Source: Anastatus disparis (taxonomy: Eukaryota > Arthropoda > Insecta > Hymenoptera > Eupelmidae). From it: 64,000 nucleotides of DNA. The notes beneath the pieces are model-generated. The model worked only from the letters and a program-made list of their open reading frames with translations, made no database searches and was not told the DNA's origin. The stretch spans positions 4,773,001 to 4,837,000 of the forward strand of contig JAFFSR010000249.1 of NCBI GenBank assembly GCA_017163975.1, given 5' to 3'. Shown here piece by piece: positions 42,612-54,349 of the stretch (position 1 is the first letter of the stretch; each line of letters starts with the position of its first letter). The position numbers were made by a program, and so were the translations under genes.

Positions 42612-45600
42612 ATTGGTGACAACACGTGAAAGAAGGAAGCAACGTCTTTATAAAATTCCCATATTGGCGACAGGACCTAAAAGGGAAGAAGCGACGGTAG
42701 CAGCCATTGTGACTACCGAATAAATTACATAATCTTTCTTCAAGCACTGCTTTTCCATTGCTGCCTTGTTCATCGCTGCTCATCATCTCCACCATCTTCG
42801 AGACATCGATTTCAGCAGCATCAAATCTACTTCTCAAGTAATCTATCACAAGGTATTTATTTAGTGCGCGCATGTTAAAATTGCTCCATCGCGTGCCGTT
42901 ACTTGTGATTTGTGCGTAAAACTAAATTTCAACCGTATATAGTATTTTTCTTTTCCTTTTTACGTTAAAAGCGCAGTAAAAGTACTAGAAATATAACAGT
43001 AAGCGCACTTGAAGGAAATTGAGAAGATTTGATAATTAATCTCATTGGGCGTCCATGTTGGCGTCGCATTTATACAAATATAAAAATACGGTTGCGCAAG
43101 AGAGATAGTAGATGTTGTTGTTGCCTTTTTTCGTTTAAATGGTCGCATTATACAAAGTTTTTATACACTTGACATAACAGTTAACGAAAATGCTAGAATT
43201 TTGGATTTTAAATGGCGACTTTCGGAACGCCGCGTGCCTTGCGGATCAAGAAAAGTGTTTGGCTTGGAGCGAACATTCTAGACGGCTGCGGTTGGTTGTT
43301 ATAGTTTTAGAATAAAATTATTTTTTCTATAAAAATTTAAATTAAATTACTTTTTCTGTTTTCTTTTCTTTTTCTGATTTTTTTGATTTTTTATATAAAA
43401 TTTTTTTCAGTTTCAGTTATTAAAATTAGTTTTTCGTAAATTTTGCATTTTTAGTAAATTTGATATTGTGAGAAAATTTCTCATGTCTTTTTATTAGTCA
43501 AATTTTTTAATGCGTTTGCAACCAATTGTCAGCAGGGAATGCAAGGAGTTTGACCTGTTTTTCTGTGTATAGTAAACAATTTTTTTATGATTGTTGTAAT
43601 TTACCGTTATTATTTTTCTTAACGTGCTCTCCAGCCCCGTGTTTGTGCGCTGGAGTGCATGTTAAAGAATTGTGGAATGGTGATTCAGACCAACTGTTAG
43701 TGTGAGTACTGAACGCAAGTATGAGAAAAGCGTTTGCAACATCTAATTCTTCAAGAATTTTAGAACCCATAAATCACACCACACTATTGAGCGAGTTCAA
43801 ATATTTTTAATGTGGCTTTGCCTAAAATCAAGGTATTTTCCATCAAATTAGATAGTTTAGGGAAATTTTTAGTTACTTTTAGCTAAATTTGTCTGTTAGA
43901 AGCTGTTGAACTAATTGTCATTTCCTGCTGCTGGCAAGTTCTGTCCAAAAATAGGGCTGAAAGCTTATTTTGCGCATCAGAGGTATGATCAGCCACTGAA
44001 TTGTGCACATCCTCAGTTTTGTGCACGTGTGCCATATCAATGCCCACGTTGTACAAGCAATTAGGAACGCTTTTCTAGACTTTCTATTGCTTCAAGCTAT
44101 ATGTAATTGTCATCATTTAACTTCTTGATGTAGTTAGTAACATCTTAGTGTAAATTTTAGCACTAGTAGCGTTAGCAGACATTTGATTCCCTAGAGCTAT
44201 TAAGTATAGTTTCCAGTTTTAAATTTTAGTATTTTTAGCAAGAAATGTGCTTATACTTGTATAGACCATCTCGTTTACATCTTTTATTGTAACTAAGTCG
44301 AGACATTCTGTTGACTATTAGAATATTTTCCACGTGTCTTTTAAGGGTCCAAACTTAACCCTCTTGCACATTAGATATCTTAAGCCAATTTTTTAACTCA
44401 GTGTAATTTTTAGGGTCATCTTGACACATTTACACTCTGAGTGATTTTATATTTTTTGCTTGGCTGCTGTTTTTACAAGCCATTAGCAATTATTTCGCAC
44501 TTTTTGCATGACAAAGCGAATTTTTGGCTTATTTTAAGGTAGCTACCACTTTTTTCTTCTTTAGTCTTCTCATCTCATTTGTCTAACGGACATAAGCTTC
44601 ATCCGACTTACTTCTTACAAAGATTGATCAAATTCTGGAAACCTTTAAATCTTTAAATTCATTTAGGGCAGCAATTGCATCATTGGCTTTGTCACAACAT
44701 CTTTTGTTGGACCCTCAAGTAATTTTTGTAATTTTGTTATATCAAACTAGTTATTTTCGGATTAGCACTTTACTGTTCTTTTGTCGCCAATTTAGCGAGA
44801 CTGAACGGGTGCCCGATATTTGAACCTTACTTTTGAACTTTGTTTTCAAATCTCTTATTAGAACACTTTTTATAATGGCGTCTATGTTTTCCATTGCTTA
44901 TAGCCTTTAGCTCTTTTGAGTCGATTTTTTTGCACACTCGATGAGACATCGTGTATTTACTCAGGATTTTGGTCAAAGGGCATTGCAGTCCTATCTTGGA
45001 TATAGTGACTATCAGTCATCTGCAGCCATTTTACGACCACGATGGGTGTGGTTGATTGATGTGACTTAACCATTAATTTGGTACCCCTGAGTATTTAAAA
45101 AGGCTGGGATATTTACGGACAAAAATATCCGGTATCCTGCACTGACTACTACAAGAGCGCTTGGCTTTTCCTTCATTTGGGCACAAGCTGTTCATGAAAG
45201 TTTTGCAATGTTAATTTTATTTGGTTCATTTTTTTTTTCTATTTTGATTCGTGTAACATTTTGAGGAGTCGTATATTAAAGCATTTCTGAAGCAACCTTT
45301 CAGACGCTTATACATTTGATGCAAGAGTTGTTTAGAATTTAATTACTCGCTATAACATCGGTTTGACATCATGAATGCGTTACCCACTCACATTTATTTG
45401 ACTTCGCTTATTTAGCGTTAATTGACAGATAGCTTCTTCTTGCTAATATCTGTTAAAATCTCTTTATACCTGTAGTGCGACAAATCATTAAGCTTATTTT
45501 GCCTTTATTAGTTGATGTGTAGCATATGATGATCGGTATTGCCTTATTTTCCTTAATATGCAATCCTCGTATCTTCTTCTCTGCATATCTAGTTTAGTCA

Positions 45601-46589
45601 TTTGACTTTAGTTGCGGAAATGTACATAGTTTTATGGACAAGCTGGTCAATCTTTTAACGTATTTAAAAGTATTGAATTAGTGTTAAAGCATATTGTAGT
45701 GTTTATTATAATATTTGCAATTGTTTTTATTGTCCAATCAATTGTATTTATGTCATTTCCATTTACCATCTCTTACTGGAAGACTTTTTTCATCAATTAG
45801 GCAGATAGTTATTTCATCTAGCCTAGGCCTTGATCATTTGTCGCGCTCGTAAACATTTTTGTTTTTACTGACCTAACGTTAGAAAATCTAACGCAGTTAA
45901 CTTGAGGAACGCACCTCAGAGATTGTGATGTTTGCGAATATATAAGTGTTATGCAATTTGTATTGGCGTTAATTTTTTTATGTATATTAAAGCGTATATT
46001 TTTATATTTTTCTATGAGAATGTTTAGAAAATTGCAGCATTGATCACGACGATCAAATTACATTTTATTTAATGTAAAATATTGTAATTACCTTTTCTTT
46101 TTTGTTTTTATAGTCAAGCGATTGCAAATATATTTTTAAGTACTTTATGTAATTAACTAGTCAAAATAGTAATAGTCTTATTCATGTAGAAAGCGTTAAT
46201 ATAACTAACCGTAATCTTCAGTATTTATGTACTTTGAAGAAACTTTTCAATACGTTTTAAGCATTATTTTCTCGTAAATTAAGTGCTATTAAGTGTTGAT
46301 TATTCTTGTAATTTAACTTCAGATATTTAAGACTGATTATTGGTAATAGAGTAAATTGTTATATTTTTGGATGAATATCCTTGTTTTTACAGTCTATTAT
46401 ATTAAAATATGTATTACCGCTTCATGTAATGTAATGTATGTGATATCGCCTTATTAATGGTATGGATTGTAAGCGTATGTTTATTAGGCCTTTACTTAAA
46501 TGCAACGCGTTAAAACGTATTTTTGTATGTATCGCCAAAATATTTTTCAAAAATACTGTATTCCCCGCGTTGGCATTTGGGGGGGAGTG
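42612..46589 (+). mobile_element. Non-coding interior of a LARD-like LTR element
   Basis: About 4.0 kb between the LTRs with no gag, pol or other recognisable frame. A primer-binding-site candidate TTGGTGACAACACG follows the LTR. The LTR end plus this site is imperfectly repeated 51 bp downstream (42642-42678, TTGGCGACAGGACC). A polypurine tract, TTTGGGGGGGAG, sits immediately before the 3' LTR (46577-46588). This is the layout of large retrotransposon derivatives, which are copied in trans by an autonomous relative. The frames in it are short and unconvincing. Confidence 0.7.
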
Positions 46590-48057
46590 TGTGGGGACAC
46601 GTACGTGTGTTCCCGTATTGCGCTTGCGCGAACTGGCTTCACAGCCGAAAAAGACGAAGCATCCATGTTGAGAGTCAGTAGCGTTTGAACTCACAGTGAA
46701 AGAGGTTCAGCGCAGTCGCTTGTTGAATAAATAAGAATTAACATATATTTCTTTTGTTATAGTTCTTCTTCCTTTCCTACAGGCGTCCCTGGTTTTGGGG
46801 CTAGGATTTATTATTATAATTGGAGTCAGATGAACGTCTTTACCCTACCGAAAAAAATCAGTTGATTAATCAGTTGATGATTTGAGTCGATTTCGCACTT
46901 GATTTATCAGTTGATTTAACAGTTGATTTATCAATAAACTTTTCAGGTCATTCAATTGATTATCATTCTAATTATAAAAAGTAAAATATTTAATATTTAT
47001 AAGTATATCCAATTATGTATGTTTGTGTACTATACTATCATTTTAAAGTACTCCAAATGTTTAGAAGAATTAGAACTTATACAATATAAAATTCCTAGAA
47101 AAATGTATGGGTGCTGATTACATTTCTGAAGTTATAAGTTGTAATGGTTACCTGCTAAATTTTCAGCTAAAATTTATTTAGTAACACATTTTAATGAAAT
47201 TTCATAGACACAAGATATATTCTTAAGATTTTATTTTTTAAATAACGGATTATTTAAAATTTTTTGAAGCACTAATCATGTTTTGAAGGCTGAAATATAA
47301 TGTATATTTAAACTTCATGAGCACTGTTAATGGTTTTTTTTATTAGATTTATATTTTAATAATTCATTAGACAAGCTTATTTGAACAGATGCAAAGCTGA
47401 AGAGTGAAGTAAGTACATTATTAAATAACCTTAAACTTATTGTCTCGTTACATAACTTTTAAATAATTCATTAATGAAAATGAGAGTGGAACAATTACAA
47501 GAAAAACAAAAAATTTTAATCGTTATGAAACATTTATTGAAATTCATTTTTAAAAAAACGTTTTTACCACTGTTGTTTTTACCAAATGACATAAAATTTA
47601 CCGGATTTATTTATTGTATAATATAATTACGACGAATGTTGTAACAAATATTATTTAAACGTGCGAATAACAGTGTGGTATTGGCTCGGTTTTCAGAACT
47701 CGTGGCTGGAGATCTCAAGGAACAGGGTTTGCTTACTTTTTAATTTAAAAAGTTTAATGTTTCCAATTTAATAACAATTATAAATACGTGAAATACGAAA
47801 AAAACCAAAGTTAAAAACAGTATGTGAAAGCCAAGAGGTAGTTATTTCGATGCTCTAATATAACTCAAGTCTGTGATTTTGAATTACTATACGCGATGGC
47901 TAATTCAATACATATAAGTTACCCACTTACTACTTCTACGGTACTAATAGTTAATCGAAGCCTAATTCAAATGTATGATTTCATAGGGTAATTTCAATTA
48001 ATAATTTCCCATTATATCAATAATATTGATGAATATTGAGTATTATTACTTGTTTAA

Positions 48058-49417
48058 GAGCAGGTCATGTATCTCCCCTACTGAAAAAAGCCAAGTGATT
48101 AATTACTTGATTTATCATCTTATTTATTATATGATTAATCACCTGATAAATCACCTGACTTTACGACATGATCTGACAGGTGAATTAATCAAGTGAAAAA
48201 TCATGAGATTAATCAGATGAAAAATCGGGTAATAAAATCAATTGAAGAATCAGGTGATTAATCAAGTGAAAAATCAAGTGATTAATCAGATGAAAAATCG
48301 GGTAATGAAATCAAATGAAAAATCAGGTGATTAATCAAGTGAAAAATCAAGTGATTAATCAGATGAAAAATCAGGTAATGAAAATAAACGAAAAATCAGG
48401 TGATTAATCAAGTAAAATATCAAGTGATTATTTAGGTATCATGATTCGTTCTATTGGTTTTATTTGTATCTCTATTATATTTCTATTAGTTGACCAATAT
48501 AACATAGTTTTAATAATCGAGGATTTCAATGGCAGAAATCAATGATACAATCTTAAATATTTTTAACATCCATTGAATTATAGAACAGATGCCAAAACAA
48601 TACATAAGAATATATACAATGTCGATACATTTATCATATTCATATCACCAAGTTTGCATTAATTTTAGGGAATAATTAGGTACATATACACATGAAGAAA
48701 GCCAAAATTTCAGACTTCAATATTACCATGATATACTTCGATATTACAATATATTGTACAATACAATATATTGTAATTATATCGATATTACAATATATTG
48801 TAATATCGAAGTATACCATGGTAATATTGAAGTCTGAAATTTTGGCTTTCTTCATGTGTATATGTACCTAATTATTCCCTAAAATTAATGCAAACTTGGT
48901 GATATGAATATGATAAATGTATCGACATTGTATATATTCTTATGTATTGTTTTGGCATCTGTTCTATAATTCAATGGATGTTAAAAATATTTAAGATTGT
49001 ATCATTGATTTCTGCCATTGAAATCCTCGATTATTAAAACTATGTTATATTGGTCAACTAATAGAAATATAATAGAGATACAAATAAAACCAATAGAACG
49101 AATCATGATACCTAAATAATCACTTGATATTTTACTTGATTAATCACCTGATTTTTCATTTCCTTTCATTACCTGATTTTTTCATCTGATTAATCACTTG
49201 ATTTTTCACTTGATTAATCACCTGATTTTTCATTTGATTTCATTACCCGACTTTTCATCTGATTAATCTCATGATTTTTCACTTGATTAATTCACCTGTC
49301 AGATCATGTCATAAAGTCAGGTGATTTATCAGGTGATTAATCATATAATAAATAAGATGATAAATCAAGTGATTAATCACTTGGCTTTTTTCAGTAGGGG
49401 AGATACATGACCTGCTC
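48058..49417. mobile_element. Central segment of P1 with TTAA borders and a second CCCTACTG repeat pair
   Basis: Within P1, TTAAGAGCAGGTCATGTATC appears at 48054 and inverted at 49421, the same type of end as the TTAA MITEs at 4.5 and 15.4 kb. Directly inside it CCCTACTGAAAAAAGCCAAG begins and ends an inner foldback. Because the whole region is a palindrome, I cannot tell whether this is a true nested insertion copied into both arms or one element that was later duplicated by inversion. Confidence 0.55.
48170..48430. repeat. Tandem repeat of GTGATTAATCA words, about 73-bp period (left arm)
   Basis: The block AGGTGATTAATCAAGTGAAA recurs at about 48253, 48325 and 48398. Each unit is itself built from short AATCAnGTGAA modules with internal dyads. 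The inverted counterpart is at about 49050-49310. Confidence 0.75.
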
Positions 49418-50650
49418 TTAAACAAGTAATAATACTCAATATTCATCAATATTATTGATATAATGGGAAATTATTAATTGAAATTACCCTATGAAATCAT
49501 ACATTTGAATTAGGCTTCGATTAACTATTAGTACCGTAGAAGTAGAAAGTGGGTAACTTATATGTATTGAATTAGCCATCGCGTATAGTAATTCAAAATC
49601 ACAGACTTGAGTTATATTAGAGCATCGAAATAACTACCTCTTGGCTTTCACATACTGTTTTTAACTTTGGTTTTTTTCGTATTTCACGATTTATAATTGT
49701 TATTAAATTGGAAACATTAAACTTTTAAAATTAAAAAGTAAGCAAACCCTGTTCCTTGAGATCTCCAGCCACGAGTTCTGAAAACCGAGCCAATACCACA
49801 CTGTTATTCGCACGTTTAAATAATATTTGTTACAACATTCGTCGTAATTATATTATACAATAAATAAATCAGGTAAATTTTATGTCATTTGGTAAAAACA
49901 ACAGTGGTAAAAACGTTTTTTTAGAAATAAATTTCAATAAATGTTTCATAACAATTAAAATTTTTTGTTTTTCTTGTAATTGTTCCACTCTCATTTTCAT
50001 TAATGAATTATTTAAAAGTTATGTAACGAGACAATAAGTTTAAGGTTATTTAATAATGTACTTACTTCACTCTTCAGCTTTGCATCTGTTCAAATAAGCT
50101 TGTCTAATGAATTATTAAAATATAAATCTAATAAAAAAAACCATTAACAGTGCTCATGAAGTTTAAATATACATTATATTTCAGCCTTCAAAACATGATT
50201 AGTGCTTCAAAAAATTTTAAATAATCCGTTATTTAAAAAATAAAATCTTAAGAATATATCTTGTGTCTATGAAATTTCATTAAAATGTGTTACTAAATAA
50301 ATTTTAGCTAAAAATTTAGCAGGTAACCATTACAACTTATAACTTCAGAAATGTAATCAGCACCCATACATTTTTCTAGGAATTTCATATTGTATAAGTT
50401 CTAATTCTTCTAAACATTTGGAGTACTTTAAAATGATAGTATAGTACACAAACATACATAATTGGATATACTTATGAATATTAAATATTTTATTTTTTAT
50501 AATTAGAATGATAATCAATTGAATGACCTGAAAAGTTTATTGATAAATCAACTATTAAATCAACTGATAAATCAAGTGCGAAATCGACTCAAATCATCAA
50601 CTGATTAATCAACTGATTCTTTTCGGTAGGGTATCTATTTCCCATATATA

Positions 50651-51025
50651 CATTTATATAAAGTCAGAGTGAGAGAGTGAAGCCGTGCTAAGAGAAACTT
50701 TAAACATCGATTTGATTGAGTGTGATTGTGTTAGCACCGAATTAAAATTTGTGAATTTAATATAAATTAAATAATTTATTTTTTTTATAGTTTGAAATAA
50801 AAAGTAAAGTCATTTATTTATTTAATCAGTGTTTAGTGTTGTATCATTTTTCTTTATAATTACGCCTAACTTTTAAGCTCTCGCATCCCAATTGAGAGTT
50901 ATAATTTCGAGGCGAATTCCCTCTGCAGATTTTAATTTAAATAAAATTCTTTCTTATGAAAAAAGTATTTGCGCGCTTTCTTTTCGAGACTTGCTGGACG
51001 TCCAGCTAAGGATAGTAACGTCGCA

Positions 51026-51059
<34 letters not shown>

Positions 51060-51519
51060 GGGAGATTTCACACCAACCAGAACGATGAAAAAATAAAACT
51101 CCCTGAGATTTAACTTGAGAAAATATTCTTTTTGTCACCCAAAATATGTGAAAAAATTTTCAAGTATCAATATTAAAAGAATCAAGAGCTATAGATCCTT
51201 AAAATTTTAATATTTTTCAAAATTTTTGGAAAAGTCCCAATTTTATCATTTTATTACTGAAAATCCTAACGTTTTAAAGAGAAATTCATCGGAATACTTT
51301 TTCTTGTAAATCAGGTAAAGAGTTAACATGATTTCTTACAGACCTAAATTTTTAAGTTTTCTGATTGATTTTTATTTGCATCACATGGTAATTAAAATAG
51401 CTCATTGTTCGACAGTTTAGAAATTGTTTTTCAAGGGCTTACTTTTTTCTATTTTATATGAACTTTAAAATAAACTTAGAATCTTAATGACCAGACTCAT
51501 CAATAAGGAATTATGACAA

Positions 51520-51596
<77 letters not shown>

Positions 51597-51598
51597 TA
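50651..51598. other. AT-rich non-coding stretch
   Basis: No gene or element boundary seen apart from (TA)n tracts at about 51022-51052 and 51522-51598. Confidence 0.4.
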
Positions 51599-51658
51599 CA
51601 GGGCCGGTCTTTGGGCAGGGCGAGTAGGGCGATCGCCCCGGGCTCTGCGCTTTTAGGG
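51599..51658 (+). mobile_element. Possible hAT-like element end
   Basis: CAGGGCCGGTCTTTGGGCAG follows the (TA)n tract. CAGGGCCGG-type ends and the GGGCGATCGCCCCGGGC hairpin resemble terminal sequences of hAT-like elements common in animals. I found no opposite end, so it is a fragment at best. Confidence 0.35.
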
Positions 51659-52014
51659 GCCCTACTAAAAAATCTCAGGTGATTAATCATGCCAAAATCT
51701 CATGTGATGATTTTTTTGGTTTTTACACATTTCAAAGCATACTTAGTTAATTGCGAACAATTTTTGAAAATTTTTGAAAAATTGAACTTAAAAAATTTTT
51801 TGTAAAATAAGTCAAAATTTTTTCTAAGACCAAATTTTTTAAAAATTTTCCAAGTTCAAATTTTTCAAAAATTTTCAAAAATAGTTCGCAATTGACTAAG
51901 TATGCTTTGAAACGTGTGAAAACCAAAAAAATCGTCACATGAGATTTTGGCATGATTAATCACCTGAGAAATCAGGTGATTTCTCACCTGAGATTTTTCA
52001 GTAGAGGGCCCCCT
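51656..52014. mobile_element. Small foldback of the CCCTACTG family
   Basis: CCCTACTAAAAAATCTCAGG at 51661 and its inverse (GAGATTTTTCAGTAGAGGG) at about 52008 enclose inverted arms containing GTGATTAATCATGCCAAAAT and TTCAAAGCATACTTAGT. The arms are about 170 bp. It shares the CCCTACTG start and GATTAATCA words with P1. Confidence 0.7.
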
Positions 52015-52047
52015 AAAACTTGGCATTAAAAAAACAAAAGTTAATAT

Positions 52048-53040
52048 TGAAGAACTTTTTTCTTCAAAATATTCTAAATTTTGAGAAAAAATTAATTTAA
52101 AAGTGCTAATGTAGACATTCACTGAGCTAAAGTCATTTAAAACATTGAAATACCACTTTTCAAGGTTTCGAACCATGATCCCATGTCCAAAAAAATCATT
52201 AAAGTAGGTAATATATGTATAAATATAGCCTATAAATTTAAGAGTGGTGCAAAACGGCGATCTCTCTTAAAAAATCAAAATGTAATTAAAAATAATGAAA
52301 ATTGTGATTTTCAGCTAAATTTACTCATTTTAATGTTAACTTGTACTCATCGGTTGCAGATGTCCCCTCGCAAGCATTCATAGAAATAGTTGCATACTTC
52401 ACAAATATTAAAATATATTTAAAAATATCTTCTGAAAGATTTGAAGTTAACCAAACCTTGAAATTTTTTTAACAAATCATGTAGCACATGAAAAATATAC
52501 TTAAATACTCAATTTAAAAAGATTTTTGTCTATTCCATAATTCAAGGTTATATAATACTTCTAATATTTCCAATAACACATGGTGACAGGTAACTTATGT
52601 AAAATTCTTTTCTTATTAGATGCAAAATAGATTCTTTTAATAAAAAAGATGGAATGTCATTGAATTTCTTGAAAATTATGATTAGTAACTAAAATATCCT
52701 TTGTTTATTTGACTGAAAAGATTTGTAAAATTATTTTTACTTTATTTCTTTCATAATTTAAACATGATCTATCTCAAGATACAATAACACTTTAAAGAAT
52801 ATTTAATTTTATTTTTAGTCAAGAAATAATTTTACATATTGAAAAATGTTAACAGTCCAAGAGATAATAAGACAGGATCCACTTTGTACTGATAATTCAT
52901 CACATTTGTTATTGCATTTTTACAGTAAAAGTAGCTCAAATTTATAACTAACCAATATTTGAATTCAATTTCTTATACACTGAATACAAAATTTATATGC
53001 CTATACATTTTTCTTAGATGTATCAATAACAAGATGCAAA
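52048..53040. mobile_element. Giant palindrome P2, first part of the left arm
   Basis: 993 bp matching in inverse the segment at about 58672-59665 (for example AAAGTGGTATTTCAATG and CATCGGTTGCAGATGTCC blocks). It stops at GATGCAAA, where the 4.3-kb TG...CA element begins. There are small indels and substitutions between arms, so it is older than P1. Confidence 0.85.
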
Positions 53041-53055
53041 TGTGACATCCCATGG

Positions 53056-53102
53056 AACTATGCCCTTCAAATCAATTAAAAATTGATTTGAAGGGCATAG
53101 TT
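53056..53102. other. Perfect hairpin, 22-bp stem
   Basis: AACTATGCCCTTCAAATCAA at the left is followed after a very short A-rich loop by its exact complement ending GGGCATAGTT. It lies 15 bp inside the TG...CA element. Flanking CATGGAACT and AGTTCCATG words extend the symmetry loosely. Confidence 0.8.
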
Positions 53103-54304
53103 AAAAATTAATTTAAATTAAATTTAAAAATTGTAAATCTTAATTTCATTTCTATTCAAAAGGTTAACAACCAAAATTAGTTCCATGCGATGTCCCGAGT
53201 CAGCGGTTTCCCAATACCGACTCATTGCGAAAACTCAACCGTCAACTGTATTTAAGTGTAAAGGAGAGACAGAGAAGAATGGGAAAAGAATTCATTAGTA
53301 AGCAAGCTAATGAACTTTTAGGAAGTTAAACGACTCCTGTCCTGAAAATTTTGACTACATGCCGAGGTTTGATTGGAGTTTCCATCTCTCGATCGCCCGG
53401 GCGCGAGGTAATAAAAACAAACCTCTACGTCACTACACTGCCTTTAGTCACAACAAGACGGCAACCGCAAGAGTCGGCTCTGCCAGGTCCACTGGGAAAA
53501 TCAGTGTTACTTTAAATTTTTATTACTTAAGTTCTTTTAATATTAAATATTAGTGAGTAGATTAGAGCCCTACTTCACTAATAAATAAAAATAAGAAAAC
53601 ACTAAGATATAAGATTCAAATTTAATTACTAAATTAAATCAAAATCAGTTAATAGTGACAACGAGTGTAAACTTGAGATCTAAGGTGAATCAAGGTGACG
53701 TTCGAGGTAATAATCTGAAATATTAACCGAACGTTCAAGCGATTAAAGAAGGAAACTCAAACTATCTCGCTACGGACGTTCTTGCCGTGTAATTTAAGAA
53801 GTCCTAGTATAGTAAGCCACAGGATAACGAACAGTGCCAAAATTCATCTCTGTCTCTCCTAAGTTGTGAGTCATTTATTTTAACAAATTTCTATTGTTTC
53901 ATGATAATAAGGAGTAAATAAAATCCCGAATCAAAGGGAAATAAAGGGAAAAATTCCTTTATTCTTTGATAATCTATTGATAAACGGGAAATTTTTCAGT
54001 TCCTTATTCGAAGATAATTATTATCAAATAAAATAAAAAGAGAAAGAAAAGGAAAATATTAAAATTAAATTGTATAAATACATTTAAATAATTAAAAGGG
54101 AACATACGAATAATACTATAAATTAAAATATTTTATTTATGAAAATATTTATGTCTTCGAATAATATTAATAAAGAGTTATATTGATAGTTTTAATATAA
54201 GTCTTACGTAAATCATAATATAAAAATCTTATATTAAATTGTCAAGAAAATTCATATGAATAAGTAATAAATGAAATTTAAAAGATTATAAATGTAAGAG
54301 AAAT

Positions 54305-54345
<41 letters not shown>

Positions 54346-54349
<4 letters not shown>

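Larger units (their letters stand above)
46843..50631. mobile_element. Giant palindrome P1 (3,789 bp), TA target site
   Basis: Ends CCCTACCGAAAAAAATCAGT and its complement (CTGATTCTTTTCGGTAGGG), bordered by TA on each side (46841-46842, 50632-50633). The two arms, each about 1.9 kb, are near-identical inverted copies meeting at about 48737 in an ACAATATATTGTA-rich centre with almost no loop. They contain no recognisable gene. The TA duplication suggests mobilisation by a Tc1/mariner-type transposase (inference). Confidence 0.9.
46590..50645 (+). repeat. 3' LTR, split by the 3.8-kb palindrome
   Basis: 46590-46842 matches the first 253 bases of the 5' LTR. The last 12 bases, TCTATTTCCCAT, are found at 50634-50645. 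Between them lies the palindrome, flanked by TA. ATATA at 50646-50650 repeats the five bases before the 5' LTR, closing the element at 42342-50650. Confidence 0.8.

Noticed and set aside
48170..48430. Regularly spaced dyad repeats that look CRISPR-like
   Set aside because: Units are contiguous tandem repeats with no unique spacers, mirrored in the opposite palindrome arm, in a eukaryotic setting.
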